Below are positions 11,764 through 23,558 of a stretch of DNA of 64,000 nucleotides, in pieces. The notes under the pieces were generated by a model. It was not told where the DNA came from. It did not search any database and saw nothing but the letters and a program-made list of their open reading frames with translations. The stretch is from Eucalyptus grandis (taxonomy: Eukaryota > Streptophyta > Magnoliopsida > Myrtales > Myrtaceae). The stretch lies in the NCBI RefSeq assembly GCF_016545825.1, contig NC_052614.1:27553669-27617668 (forward strand), given 5' to 3'. How positions within the stretch are numbered: the first letter of the stretch is position 1; each line of letters opens with the position of its first letter. A program made the position numbers and the translations under genes.

Positions 11764-12600
11764 GAATATGTTAATAGTTTTCAAAATATATAAGTAGATA
11801 AATCTTTGAAGAATTCACCTTTTGTTTTCCTCCTATGATATGATCGAGTATATATAGAAAGTGTTCGAAGCATGGGATGACTAGCTCGTTAAATAATCAA
11901 TATCTTGAGTTCTTAATATTTCTGGTATTATTTCATAAAGGGTTGTTCTCTGACGAGTTCACGAGGATATTCATCACTTAAATTATGTTTGCTTCACTGA
12001 AAAATTTATAATAGAAGAAATAATTTTCTATGAAATTTGTATTTATTTGGTAATTTAGAGAAAACTATTTTTGAAAAGTCATTTTTCTTGACTTTAAACT
12101 TGTTATTTTTGGCCTATGGAAAACATTTTCTATAGAGGATTAGTTTTGAGCCATCTAAATACGGAAAAGTCGGAAAACAATTTTTAGGAAATAATTTATT
12201 TTTTTTCTGAACAAACGGATCCTTAGATAACAACGAGAACGATAAGGTCATTCGCAAAACCAAAGTACCATCACCATTATCCTTCCATCATTTGCTTCTT
12301 TATCTTGCGCCAAGGGGAACGTCCATTGCTACGTAAATCTTCATTTTTCAGTAAAGAAGATAAAGCAACGAATTCAGTGTTGCTTAAAAGCACGATAAAG
12401 GATTCTTCTAATGACTTCTTGCGAGCAATTCAACAACGCACAACAAACACGAACCCAACAATAAACTCAAAAACCACACAAACCTCAATCGTATGTGTGT
12501 TGCTATTAGGAACAAATGATTCGATGGATGCTGTTTTAGAATACTACAATCCATGAAAGAGGCGAAGTCTTTAACATGAATACGTTTTTCAACAATCCCT
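11761..12600 (+). repeat. LecRK-flanking segment, unit B of the tandem duplication
   Basis: The second copy of the 3' flank also found at 8771-10776. It begins exactly where kinase copy A is cut in its glycine loop, which marks the duplication joint. It ends at the stop codon of copy B. No gene of its own is seen. Confidence 0.65.
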
Positions 12601-12846
12601 CTAGCCCACCAAGATCGATACGATGACGGAAGGGGAAAATGATCAGGATGATAGATACAATGGGGAATCGGTTTTGCAAGCAAGGCTCGAGGTTTCTTCA
12701 ATCTTGCTTGCACTACTGTTCGCGGCAATACAAGAAGATGCTTGAGATGTAAACATATCTTGCGAAGGAGCAACATCCCTCATAACAGGCATTTTTTTTT
12801 TATGGGAGTGAGAGCATTGGAACTTCGAAATTGAATACGCTAATTG

Positions 12847-12851
12847 CTTGT
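12847..12851 (+). repeat. Target-site duplication of the Copia element, left
   Basis: CTTGT here is repeated at 20112-20116, directly outside the two LTRs. It falls in the LecRK copy B reading frame at SIRQ/A. Confidence 0.85.
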
Positions 12852-13296
12852 TGTTGGGATTAACGGATCCCCAAAAACCGGATTCGACACTAAATCGAAC
12901 CCCTAAAATGAATGGGGAAGACGAAACCCGGGAAAAACACGTATCACCGATCCTAAAGCACATCACGGATTCGAGCGTACCTTGTTAGCCACAGATTAAA
13001 CACCAATGCTGAAAATCGAGGAAGAAATTCTGATCCCGTTTGATCCGATGACGTCGATTGGCCTTGAAGGGAAGACAGCGTCGCCTTAAGCGTTTTCTTC
13101 TTTTTGGAGGGAGAGAGGGAGAGGAACGTACGTGCGTTATTATGCCAAAGGGTGTGTTCCTCCCTCTCTCTTTCTCCTTTTATACGTTCCCTCCAACAAA
13201 GGAACGTACCTTCATCCATGGGCCCTATTCCTATGGGCCGGGCTTTTAGGCCCAACATGGGCGGACGAGCCTTAAGCCCAACATTAAAAACCATCA
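12852..13296 (-). repeat. 3' LTR of the Copia element (element is on the minus strand)
   Basis: 445 bp, TG...CA. A CT/GA-rich palindromic segment surrounds the sequence TTTTATACGTTCCC (about 13170), a TATA-like core. It is paired with 19665-20111. Confidence 0.9.
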
Positions 13297-14536
13297 TCTC
13301 CCACTCGCACATGGTGGGCTGAACAGAATTCTCTTTACCTCTCTTCAACATTCATACCAGTGAATAATCCGTGCGACTAGCATACTTTGAGAGCTCGTTG
13401 CCATACATCTGTTAGGAATATATAACAGCTCATAATGGGCATCACACTCCGAGTAGATTTAGTATGCAGCACCCTAGATCGATTGATCACATTTATATCT
13501 CTCTTGATCTCTTTTAAACAATGATATATATATTGTATTCACAATTATGATTATCACAAAGACAGTCATAATTGGTTAACCGGTGAATACAAAAACTACA
13601 ATGTGATTCTCCAAATTCGATATTCCTCTTCCTTTCAAACTCTCAATTTCAGTTCAGCTTGCTTTTCTAGAAATGTCCCATTAGATCGAATCAACTCATG
13701 ACCATTGGCAACATCCTAAGATAGCAAATACTAAATAGAAATCTTGAGAATAAGTAAGAGTCATGAGGGGACTAAAAAATTGAGGAACTCTTTTCCTCAA
13801 GAGTCTCACACGACATAAAAGTTGAGATCAAACTTTTGCCACTCTTATTGGTCGTTTCATGCATACGTAGTATGAAATACGTATTACGGTATTAACTAAT
13901 TTCTCATGGATCGTATGTCTATACATTTCAATACCGTACAGATGATAGTCCAGACATACCCAATGTCTAACTTGAGTTCACGTATCTACTCATTCACAAA
14001 ATTCATCAGAACTCACATCTGGCATCATAGACAGATAAAGTAAAATATGTGGGGTATTTTACTTTCGGATATAGTAAGTATTATGTCATCATCTTAACAC
14101 CCAGTTAAGGCGACATACGTATTTTAAGCTTGAGCTCTCGATTATCACCTAGATAATAAGCTTAAAAACAGTCTCATCCCTATTTATCACACAGTAAATA
14201 GAGGCGATTACCCGTGTGAGTGGACTAATCTTATATCTGTCCGACATACTTTCTCAATTTAATGTAATGCACTGAGCATTAAGATGCATAAAGATCAAAC
14301 AAAGATTCATAGGCATTAATGATGAAAAAACACAAATTCATCAAATGTGAACACTTCAGGGAAATTACAATCCAGTACATCAGACTCTACGTAATCCTAG
14401 AGATTTTACATGGCCACAAAACACATATCTAGGTTTTGGCTTTGTCATAGGATCTGCTACCATTCTATGCGTAACATGTATTGTAAGTTCACATCTTTTC
14501 GTGCAATCATATTCTTGATAAAATTATACTTTGTAT
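13297..14536 (-). other. Non-coding 3' internal region of the Copia element
   Basis: About 1.2 kb between the end of RNase H and the 3' LTR, with no reading frame I recognise. The polypurine tract GTGGGAGA (minus strand) lies at 13297-13304, next to the LTR. Confidence 0.6.
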
Positions 14537-15570
14537 CTATATGTTTGGTCTTGCCATGATATTTTGGATCTTTGGTGTACGCTTTTGCTGCTTGACTATC
14601 ACAGTTAACCAACAATGAATCTGCAGCACTTCAAATAACACATAAATGATCCAATAATCTCTTAAGCCAAACATCTTCTTATACTGCTCATATAATGCCA
14701 CGAACTCATTTTCCATCGTGGACAAGGCTATACACATTTGTTTCTTACTGCTCCAACATATGGTGCCATTATTCGGTAAGAAAACAAACCCAGAGGTAGA
14801 TTTTCTTTCATCTAAATCTCCTCTCCAATCAACATTAGAATAACCTTAGAGTCGCAGATCCTTTCCATAATAACTCAGCGTATAATCAGCAGTTCCCTTT
14901 AGATACCTTAGTATTCTCTTAACGGCTTTCCAATGTGCTTGACCTGGATTGGATTGGTATCTTCTCACAATTCCAACTGCAAAACATATGTCAAGTCTTG
15001 TACACATCATAGCGTACATCAAGCTCCCAACAGCACTAGCATAAGGAACATGTTTCATTTGTTCATTCTCTTGTGGAGTCCTTAGACACATTCTATGGCT
15101 CAATCATTCACCTTTTGCAATAGGAGTGTCTATGGGTTTACAATCCCATATCATTCATCTCAAAGTTGGAAGACAACCAACTTTTGACAGTATTGAGAAG
15201 CTCCATATTGCTTCCGGCAATTAGTATATCATCAACATATAATGATATGATCACAAATTAATCCTTTGGATCTTTTGATATATACATAATGATCCTCATC
15301 TATCATTTTAAAATCATATGCCACTATGGCATTATGAAAACGTATATACCATTGTCTTGATGACTGCTTGAGGTAATATATCGATCTCAAAAGTCGACAT
15401 ACCTTTTCTTCTTGGCCTTTCACTATGAAACCAGCAGGTTGTTCCATATATATTTCTTCCTCTAATTCTCCATTGAGAAAAGCAGTCTTTACATCCATTT
15501 GATGTAACTCAAGATCCATACTAACCACTATTGCCAGAATTATGCGCATCGAGGTAAATCTCACCACAGG
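14537..15570 (-). pseudogene. Copia reverse transcriptase and RNase H, broken
   Basis: Reverse transcriptase is seen at 15567-15232 (LHQMDVKTAFLNGELEEEIY, then YYLKQSSRQWYIRFH). Its C-terminal part follows at 15103-14846 (YASAVGSLMYAMMCTRLDI, then LRYLKGTADYTLSY). A decayed RNase H start (IALSTMENEFVALYE) is at 14737-14537. The frames do not join and the YVDD active-site segment lies across a break near 15232. The RNase H catalytic core is not recoverable. Confidence 0.85.
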
Positions 15571-17450
15571 AGAAAATGTTTCTTCATAATCAATTCCTTC
15601 ATGTTGATTATACCCATTCGCCAGAAGGCGAGCCTTATGCCTTTCTATCGAGCCATCAGCTTTTCACTTTATTTTGAGAACCCACTTGTTCCCAATAGCT
15701 CTGCGTCCTTTTGGAAGATCAACCAGTTCCTAGACTTGGTTTGACTTCATTGACTCAATCTCCTCTTTCATTGCATAAATCCATTTTTCCTTACTAGGGC
15801 ATTTCAGAGCCTCATTAATATTTTTTGGCTCATCCTCATCTTGTGGAGCAACCATAAAAGTTTCTCCTTCAATGTCAAAACTTCGTCGGGGAATACTCTG
15901 GCGACTTGTTCGCCGTATAGGAGATTGTACACTTAGCACATCATTCCCCATAATGCTCCCACTAGGATTAGATAATGATGACATCGTCTCATCATATGGT
16001 TGTAATTGAGAATGAGTTGAATTCAATTCATCACTTCTCATATTACTCCCACTTGGACGAACTACACTAATATCATTATCTTGATCCAAGGTTTCAAATA
16101 GGAAGTAATCTTTCCCTATTTCGCCCTTCTTAGGAAATTCATCCTCTAAGAATGTGACATCCCGTGATTCAAATTCAGTTATACTCCCACTTTCCTACTC
16201 ACCTATGAACACATACCCTTTCGAGTGTTCGGAGTATCTCATTAAAATACTCTTCTTTCCTTCAGGACACAATTTCCCAAACTTGTGAGAGAACTTATGA
16301 GTATAGGCAGCATAACCCCATGGCTTAAGTAAACTTAAGTCCGGTTTTCTACCTGTCCATAACTCATATGGAGTGGAACTAACTGATTTGGAAGGCACCC
16401 GGTTAAGTATATAGGCAACAGTTAACAACGCATCACTCCAAAAAGTGATATGTAAGTTAGCATGCGCCATCATGGACCTAACCATTTCCGTAGGGTTCGT
16501 TTCTTCTCTCCGCAACACCATTTTGTTGAGGAGTATGTGGAATAGACAACTGTATTTCTATTCCTTTTCATCACATTATTTTCTGAACTCATTAAATAAA
16601 TATTCTCGACCTCGATCGGATCTCAATGCTTTTATTTTCTTGTCTAATTGATTTTCTACCAAGTTCATTAAACCTTTTGAAACAACTTATTGCTTCAGAT
16701 TTATGAGAAATCAAATAGACATATCCGAATCGAGTATAATCATCTATAAAAGTGATGAAATAAACAACCCCATGCCTTCCTCTCACATTCATTGAACCAC
16801 AGACGTCAGAATGTATTAAATGCAGAGGAAATTCAGCTCTTTTATCTTTTCCAAATGGTTTCCTTGTCGTTTTCCCTACTAGGCAATGCTCACATATAGG
16901 CAAATCGACTTTTTCAATGTTGCCCAACAAGCCCTCTTTGGCTAGTCTATTCATACATTATTGGCCAATATGACCAAGTCTAGCATGCCACACATTCACA
17001 TCATTATCATATGAAGTAGAAGACGTGAAACAAGGGAATAACAAACATTGACATCACCACAAATCAACATTTAGTACAATAAAACCATCCAGAAAGTGAT
17101 CACAACCATAGTAGTTTGTATCCAAATACAAATCTACACCGCTATTACGGAAGTTCACAATAAAACCAAGCTTAACCAACATTAAAACAGACACTTAAAT
17201 TTCGACGAATCTCCAGAGCATCTAGAACATCATGTAGGAACAAGGTGCGTCCACCACGCATGTTCAATTGGCAGGTGCCAATCCCTTTAACTTCATCTCT
17301 GGAGTTATTTCCTACATAGATCCACTTAGTTCTAGTTGGTACTCGTCGGAATTCCACGAATGATCCTCTATCCTTCGCTACATGGTCTGTTACTCCTGAA
17401 TCTACAGTCCACAAAGGATTGGATTCAGCCAATAATATAGAACTTGACAC
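15571..17450 (-). pseudogene. Copia protease and integrase, broken
   Basis: At 17450-17172 there is a protease-like start, with WTVDSG corresponding to the catalytic Asp motif. The integrase zinc-binding and core parts are at 16954-16592 (CEHCLVGKTTRKPFG, HLIHSDVCG, YFITFIDDYTRFGYVY). The rest is at 16521-16195 (GVPNT-type text degraded, AVYILNRVPSK as AYILNRVPSK, TPYELWTGRKPDL). The spacer before reverse transcriptase is at 16089-15730. Stops and frameshifts separate all blocks. Confidence 0.85.
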
Positions 17451-18839
17451 CTATGCAAAGTTCTCAAATGTACAAGAGGTGTTTACTTTCTTTGGCTCAC
17501 GACAGTCGCGAGCATAGTGACCCTTCTTGTCACAATTGTAACACCTCACCCTTGACATTTTCTTCACTTGAGGACGTTTTCCTCTCTTGTGTTGGTTAAC
17601 TCTTGATCTCTTGCAATAAGGACTTGATCCTTTGCATTCCCACATATTGAACGAATCAATACGATTACGCTTAGAGCTCAAAGCCCTTTCTGAGCTAGAA
17701 CCAGCATTGCAAATATCTATTTTCGGCTCACATGCTGTCAAGCGGTCCTCTACCAGCTCAAGGTGGCGCATAGCATCCTCAAGATCTTCCATAACATGGT
17801 CAAGAGCTTCTAGTGCTTCTTGCTTTTCCAACACATATTGAATCTTCATATTCAATATTTCACAATTGTTGCTGTTCACATCAGCAATTACGTTCTTAGT
17901 TGCTGAACCCATCAATCTGAACACATCAGACATATATGCACGAATAATTAATGCCTATCATTTATGCATCCACTTTGCACAGACCCATCATATCAATGAA
18001 TAATTTCAAGTAAGGTTTCAATCAAAAGGTCACTACATTTCCAATCATCCTCCAAAAATCCTAACTTAAAAATATTATTAATATAATTGTCTTATGTAAA
18101 ATAAATTCTATGAAGTTACAAAAACTTCTATAAACTACCCACAGCTAACTATCCACAGCAATCAGCAATAACAGAAAGCAACATATAATTGACATCCAAT
18201 AAAATAATAATGCTTTCAACTAATACAACAATCCATTACACTAAGTAATATATCCAAAAAGAAATATCAACATAGAAAGTGATATTCAACACTCAAAAAC
18301 ATCTCAAACTAATCTAAGAAATAAATAGAGAAAGTCCCTTCTAATCTATCAATCAAAGTATCTGAGAAAACTGAAGGCACATTTGCCAACCATGGAAAAA
18401 CTTTTGGAGAGCTTTCATGTCGCCACCAAGGCGCATTTACTCTACGCCATGTGGCGCTCAATCTAAGGGTTGAAGTTTTGGCCAACTCAATCCTATAGTA
18501 CTCTCTTACAAAAGCTTCCACTAGCCTCCTATAATTCGGGATCACGTTGACTTCCCATAGCCGATCTAACACTGCTTGCCATTCAAGTGGAAGAGTGTTC
18601 ATCAAAGCCGGCACCTTCTCAAAATCCGGCATAAGATAACCATTCCAGATGATTTCCTGTATCATCTTATTGACCCTGACCACGTGTGATACTAAATCAC
18701 CGTCATGCCACCGATAATAAGCTAACTCTTTCATCAGCCTTTTCAGTCTAGCTCTTCCTTCGTTCGTTCTCGGGATTGCAGGTATCCGTGCATAACGCAT
18801 CATAGTTCCCGCAACAAATGCGAACCAAAAATGAATCAC
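17451..18839 (-). pseudogene. Copia Gag with zinc knuckle, broken
   Basis: The first block (18839-18309) has a Gag-like core (LKRLMKELAYYRWHDGDLVS, then VNKMIQEI, then LPLEWQAV). The second block (17933-17451) holds a coiled-coil-like stretch and the nucleocapsid zinc knuckle CYNCDKKGHYARDC (Cys-Cys-His-Cys spacing 2-4-4). About 375 bp between the blocks are closed by stops. Confidence 0.85.
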
Positions 18840-18969
18840 TTATAATCCACAATAAACAAAATGGAAAATACATAATTTTCCATGATTCATGCAACAAATG
18901 CAGAATAAAAAATGGATTACCTCTAACCCACACAGACATAATTAAAAAAGAAACAAATTCTTTTCTTTT

Positions 18970-19490
18970 TTTTCGATCAACGGGTCAACGGTCAATGGTC
19001 AACGGTCAACGGGTCAACGGTCGTCAGTCAACGGTCAGGTCGTCGAACCGGTGGGGCCGGGTCGGACGAACCGACCGCCCATGCCGCGTGCGTGCGCGAG
19101 ATGACGTCACGTAGACGTTAGCCGGCACGTGCCGCGCGCGTGCCAGGCGTCCGCGGTCGGGTCGGGTCGGGTCGCCGGCCGGTGACCGCCCAGCCAATCA
19201 TCGTCGGCGCTGACGTCATCGATGACGTCATCCCAGCGGTTACCGATCGTTGGGTGACGTCATGCTGACGTTAGCACGCGTCGGTCCGCCGACCGGCGCG
19301 TGCCGGTTCGCCGCCGGCATCGCGCACGTGCCGGTTCGCCGACCGGCGCGTGTGGCGCACGCGCTGGCCGATGCCAGCGCTTCGGGCGCGTCGCGCCCAC
19401 GCGCAGCGCCTTCTGGCCGCGCGTGTGGGCGCGTGCGGCGTTGCCCGACGGCACACGACCTGTCGACGGACTTGCCTCGACGAGCCCTTT
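18970..19490 (-). repeat. GC-rich repetitive leader of the Copia element
   Basis: This lies between the primer site and gag. At 18976-19040 the word GTCAACGG recurs about six times. At 19280-19352 a unit containing CGGTTCGCCG(A)CCGG and GCGCGTG recurs about three times. The section is strikingly GC-rich compared with the AT-rich rest of the element. Confidence 0.7.
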
Positions 19491-19650
19491 CACCCTATGC
19501 TTTCAGAAATCGATTTCGAGTCACAGAAACTCGAAAAAATGGACGAACAACGCTCGGGTGTCGGGATTTCTCGCCCCGATCCGTATGGCCGAAAATTTTC
19601 GTGAAAAATCAATCAAAAAACATCAAACAGGTCGGAAAAACGTGAACTAT

Positions 19651-19663
19651 GGCTCAGATACCA
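19651..19663 (-). other. Copia primer-binding site, initiator Met tRNA type
   Basis: On the minus strand it reads TGGTATCTGAGCC, one mismatch from the usual TGGTATCAGAGCC. It lies one base inside the LTR at 19665. Confidence 0.85.
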
Positions 19664-19664
19664 A

Positions 19665-20111
19665 TGTTGGGATTAACGGATCCCCAAAAACCGGATTCGA
19701 CACTAAATCGAACCCCTAAAATGAATGCGGAAGACAAAGCCCGGGAAAAACACGTATCACCGATCCTAAAGCACACCACAGATTCGAGCGTACCTTGTTA
19801 GCCACAGATTAAACACCAATGCTGAAAATTAAGGAAGAAATTCTGATCCCGTTCGATTCGATGACGTCAATTGGCCTTGAAGGGAAGACAACGTCGCCTT
19901 AAGCGTTTTCTTCTTTTTGGAGGGAGAGAGGGAGAGGAACGTACGTGCGTTATTATGCCAAAGGGTGTGTTCCTCCCTCTCTCTTTGTCCTTTTATACGT
20001 TCCCTCCAACAAAGGAACGTACCCCTTCATCCATGGGCCCTATTCCTATGGGCCGGGCTTTTAGGCCCAACATGGGCGGACGGGCCTTAAGCCCAACATT
20101 AAAAACCATCA
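19665..20111 (-). repeat. 5' LTR of the Copia element (element is on the minus strand)
   Basis: 447 bp and nearly identical to 12852-13296. It differs by about 13 substitutions and an extra CC at about 20024. TSD CTTGT follows at 20112-20116. Confidence 0.9.
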
Positions 20112-21234
20112 CTTGTCTTATGGAAGGACGACTTGTGTAGTCCGGATGCGCACACTAGAGTCCAACCAACATCAAGCATTTCATTTGTTCTCTCACAAAC
20201 TCTTTGGACAATCTTGGATCGGCTGCATCAAAAAGCATCCCTAACCCATACAGATCCCAAACCCACTCAACTAATTGTACTGGATACTCTTCAGCTGATC
20301 CTTGTTCAATTGACCTTCTTCCGCATGCTATCTCGAGAGTAACTACTTTGAAGCTGTACACATCAGATTCCTTAGTGGGTTTGCCTGTTATGAGACATTC
20401 AGGGGCTATGTATCCGTGTGTTCCTGCTAAGTTAGTGGTTCATGACCCCTTATCATGATTGACAAACTTAGCTAGGCCAAAGTCCCCAAGTTTGGCATTG
20501 AAGTCGGTATCCAACATCATGTTGCTCGACTTGATACCCCTATGCAAGATGCGTTGGTTGCCGAATTCGTGAAGATAGAGAAATGTGGAGGCCAAGTCTT
20601 GAGCGATTCTATGTCTCACCTCCCACGAGAGAAAGCTAACACCTTTGAAGAGATGCAAGTCCAGGCTCCCATTAAGCATGAATTCACATGCGCGCAGCAG
20701 TTGCCCCTTCTCATGGCACCAACCGATGAGTTGCACCAAGTTTCGATGCCTCAATTGACTAATTATCTTCACCTCAGATGCATATTCTTTGATCCCTTGC
20801 TTAGAGTTCCTCGAGACACGCTTGACTGCCAAATCGGAGTTCAATTTCCTCAAGCGACCCTTGTAAACGTCACCCAACCCGCCTTCTCCGAGCTTCCCTT
20901 TCTCATCGAAGTCGTTCGTGGCAAGAGCTAACTCATGATGATAAAATTCCAAAGGCCCTGCTCTCTTTCTAAAGTCATCATCAATACGGTCTATCTCATC
21001 AAGCGCTATCACATCATCCTCTTCATTCCTAACCCATTTCCTCCTAGAAAGAAACCAGACAATGCCTAGACTGCTGCCCAGAGAACCCGCAAAGATGCCC
21101 AACCACATTACTAAAACTCTAAGATTCCCATGTCTTCTAGGGTTTGGCAAGTCGTCACTATCCGTGGAGAATTTCCATGATAGGATTTTGTGCATCTCGT
21201 TGTAAATCCCGGTGGTGGCCGTGAAGCCGACAAA

Positions 21235-21871
21235 TGTTGGAGATAACACCTAATATGAAAGCAAGAAAAGTCCATTTTGGACTTTGATCCTAACCGACTC
21301 TGGTAAAGGCAAAATAAAATTACCGCCTCCAACCATTGAAGACAGCTGGAATTGTTCAACATGCAAGCTGTTGGTCAAGAGATGAGCACAGGTTGACACC
21401 TGGGGTCAAAAAGATAAGACACCAGCTTGGCTTATCCTCCATGAAGGCGGCAACTATGGCGGTTCTCCCTTTCGTTTTGAAGTCGGCTATTGGACTTCAA
21501 TAGGCGGTGGAACCTCGGCCTATATATAAGGCTTAGAGGAGAAGCATTTAAAGGCAAGTCACCAGATGAAAAAGGGTGAGCTTCAAGAGAGAAAAGAGGA
21601 AATGTAGCCCGAAAGAAAGAGTAGCTCTATGTGAGCAAATTATTCCTCCATGAATGAGAAGGGAAGATGGAATAGCTGATTGTATACTTGTACCAGCTAG
21701 TTTATTTTGAGTCGTTTGAGTTTCAGTATAACAAGTGTGTCTTTTAGTTGTCTATTACAATTCTCTCGTGTAACCACCACAATGCTTATGTATACATTAT
21801 ATGAGATATCAGAATAAAAACTACGCACTTTATAATTGATATCAGAGCAAAGGTTCACATACCCTACAACA
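21235..21871 (+). mobile_element. LTR plus primer site of a Copia element inside LecRK copy B
   Basis: The insert interrupts the lectin domain between WVPV and VGFTATTG. It begins TGTTGGAG, has a TATA box (TATATATAAG at 21521) and an LTR-like CA end at about 21827. The primer site TTGATATCAGAGC (one mismatch from the usual tRNA-iMet site) follows. Only about 23 bases come next before lectin sequence resumes. It is therefore not a simple solo LTR but a 3'-deleted remnant. No clean target duplication was found; the closest pair is CGACA/CAACA. Confidence 0.6.
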
Positions 21872-22043
21872 GGGACCCACTCGGGTAAAACTTGGCTCAG
21901 GTTGACAAGAAGGCTAGTGATGCCAAATTCATGCGTACCTCCATCCTTGAAATTAGTGAAATTGACGCTTAATAGGCAAGCCCTCGAATTGTAAGAAATC
22001 CAAGCTTCAACCATAAGGCCTTCACTTGTTAGGTGATCCCATT

Positions 22044-22812
22044 GGGAGAATTACCAAAAAAGTCATAAACTTATTATAATTATGTCAATTCAGTCATAAT
22101 TTTTTTTTTATCAATTTAGTTCTAAACCTTTTACAATTGTGTCAATTCAGTCCATCCGGCCAAAATTGGCTAGCCGGCGCTAATGTGGATGCCAGCCATC
22201 CAACGAACGCTGACATGTCAATTTTTTATTATTATTATTTTTTCAAATTTTTAAATATTTTGAGTTTTTGAATTCATTTTTTCCCCACTTTCTCCTTCCC
22301 TTAGATGGCTGGCGTCGACTAATGGCGAGGCTCCCCCACCAGCCACTAGCAAGGGCAAGCCCTACCTAGCCATGGCGAGGCCAGCCTTGCCGTCGTTGGG
22401 CGAGGCTCGACCTTGCCATGGCCGGGCAAGGCCGAGCCTCGCCAGATGTGGCGACGGTGGCCTCGTCGTCGCTAGGCGAGGCTCGCTTTCACCGGTGGCC
22501 GGCGGGGTGATCCTTGTTGGCCCTCACCTCGCTACGCCGGCCGGCCAGAGGAAGGAGAAAGTGGAAAAAAAATATTAAAAATTCAAAAAAAATTTAAAAA
22601 ATTTAAAAATAAAAATATTAACAAATTGCCACATCAGCGTTCATCGGCCGACCGTCCTGGCCAGCGTCCATGTTAGCTCCGACCAGCCAATTTTGGCCAG
22701 ATGGACTGAATTGACATAATTGAAAATGGTTTAGGACTAAATTGGCAAAAAAACGTTTAGGATCGAATTAGCACAATTATAATAGGTTTATGACTTTTTT
22801 TGGCAATTATTC
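22044..22812. mobile_element. Mutator-like foldback element (769 bp) in LecRK copy B
   Basis: The ends are inverted repeats of about 150 bp. Phrases such as CCAAAAAAGTC, TCAATTCAGTCC and GGCCAAAATTGGC recur in reverse at the other end. The flanks TGATCCCATT (22034-22043) and TGATCTCATC (22813-22822) match at 8 of 10 positions, a decayed 10-bp duplication typical of Mutator-like elements. The GC-rich centre (22320-22560) has open frames but no recognised protein. The ends align with the terminus of the larger element at 34959-36230, so they belong to the same family. Confidence 0.75.
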
Positions 22813-22854
22813 TGATCTCATCTACTTAGGTAGCACATGGTAACACTCTTGTTT

Positions 22855-23468
22855 CTCCCAATTTTTGTTCTTTTGTTCCTCGGAACAAAAAAAGAACATA
22901 AACTTGTTTGATAAAACAATTGTTCTTGGGAATAGTTTTGAGAAGCAAAAAAGTTACTTCTTATTCTCGGAAACAATTTCTAGAAATAAACTAATTTTCT
23001 TTTTTATTTTTCTTTTATTTATTTTTCTTGCCGCAGCCGTTGCCAATCGCCCTGAGCCACCGCCCACCGCCCACCACCGCCGTTGCTGGCCGTCTCCGTC
23101 CGCCGCCGCCGCCGCCACCGCCACCGGCCGCCGGCCGCGCCGTTGCCATCCGCGATCCGCCACTGGCCGTCGTCGGTCACCGGTCGTTGGACGCCAGCTG
23201 CCACCGATCGCCCGTCGCCGCCACTGCTGGTGATCGGCGGCCAGCAGCAGCGGCGATCCGTAAGTAAGAATAAAAAATTAATAAATACGAAAAAGAAATT
23301 TTTGAGTTACGAAACGCATTTCTATTTTTTTTTTTCTATTCCAAGAGTAGAAATTTTGTATAGTTACCAAACAAGTTCTTTTACTTAGAAATTGTTCCCT
23401 GAACAAAAATAGAAAATAACTATTTTTGAAAAAAAAAAACTCTTCCTCGGAACAGAGCATTGTCATGC
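22855..23468. mobile_element. TIR element with GC-rich core in LecRK copy B
   Basis: The left side (TTGTTCCTCGGAACAA, AACTTGTTTGATAA) reappears inverted on the right side (about 23368-23465, with an ACAAACAAGTTC core). The centre (23030-23265) is GC-rich and encodes only low-complexity Pro/Arg/Ala runs. It separates two neighbouring lectin blocks of copy B. The boundaries are approximate and I could not find a target duplication. Confidence 0.5.
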
Positions 23469-23558
23469 GCAGCCTTAAAGCACTAGAATTTAGGGAATGG
23501 ACGTCCATGCCTACATGCATAAACTGCAGGTCCCACTTATCGGTGAAAGTGTTGAACT

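Larger units (their letters stand above)
12852..20111 (-). mobile_element. Full-length Ty1/Copia retrotransposon with two LTRs
   Basis: A 7.26-kb element on the minus strand. Its LTRs (12852-13296 and 19665-20111) start TGTTGGG and end CCATCA on the plus strand. It is flanked by the 5-bp duplication CTTGT. The primer site lies at 19651-19663 and the purine tract (GTGGGAGA read on the minus strand) touches the 12852-13296 LTR. Gag, protease, integrase, reverse transcriptase and RNase H occur in Copia order but with many stops and frameshifts. The two LTRs differ by about 13 substitutions and one 2-bp indel in my hand count, near 3 percent. The insertion is therefore fairly recent, yet the element is not autonomous now. 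Confidence 0.92.

Noticed and set aside
19250..19719. ORFs of 60-139 codons
   Set aside because: They lie in the GC-rich Copia leader before gag and overlap on both strands; no domain is seen.
22372..23388. Short GC-rich ORFs
   Set aside because: They fall in the cores of two TIR elements and encode only low-complexity runs.
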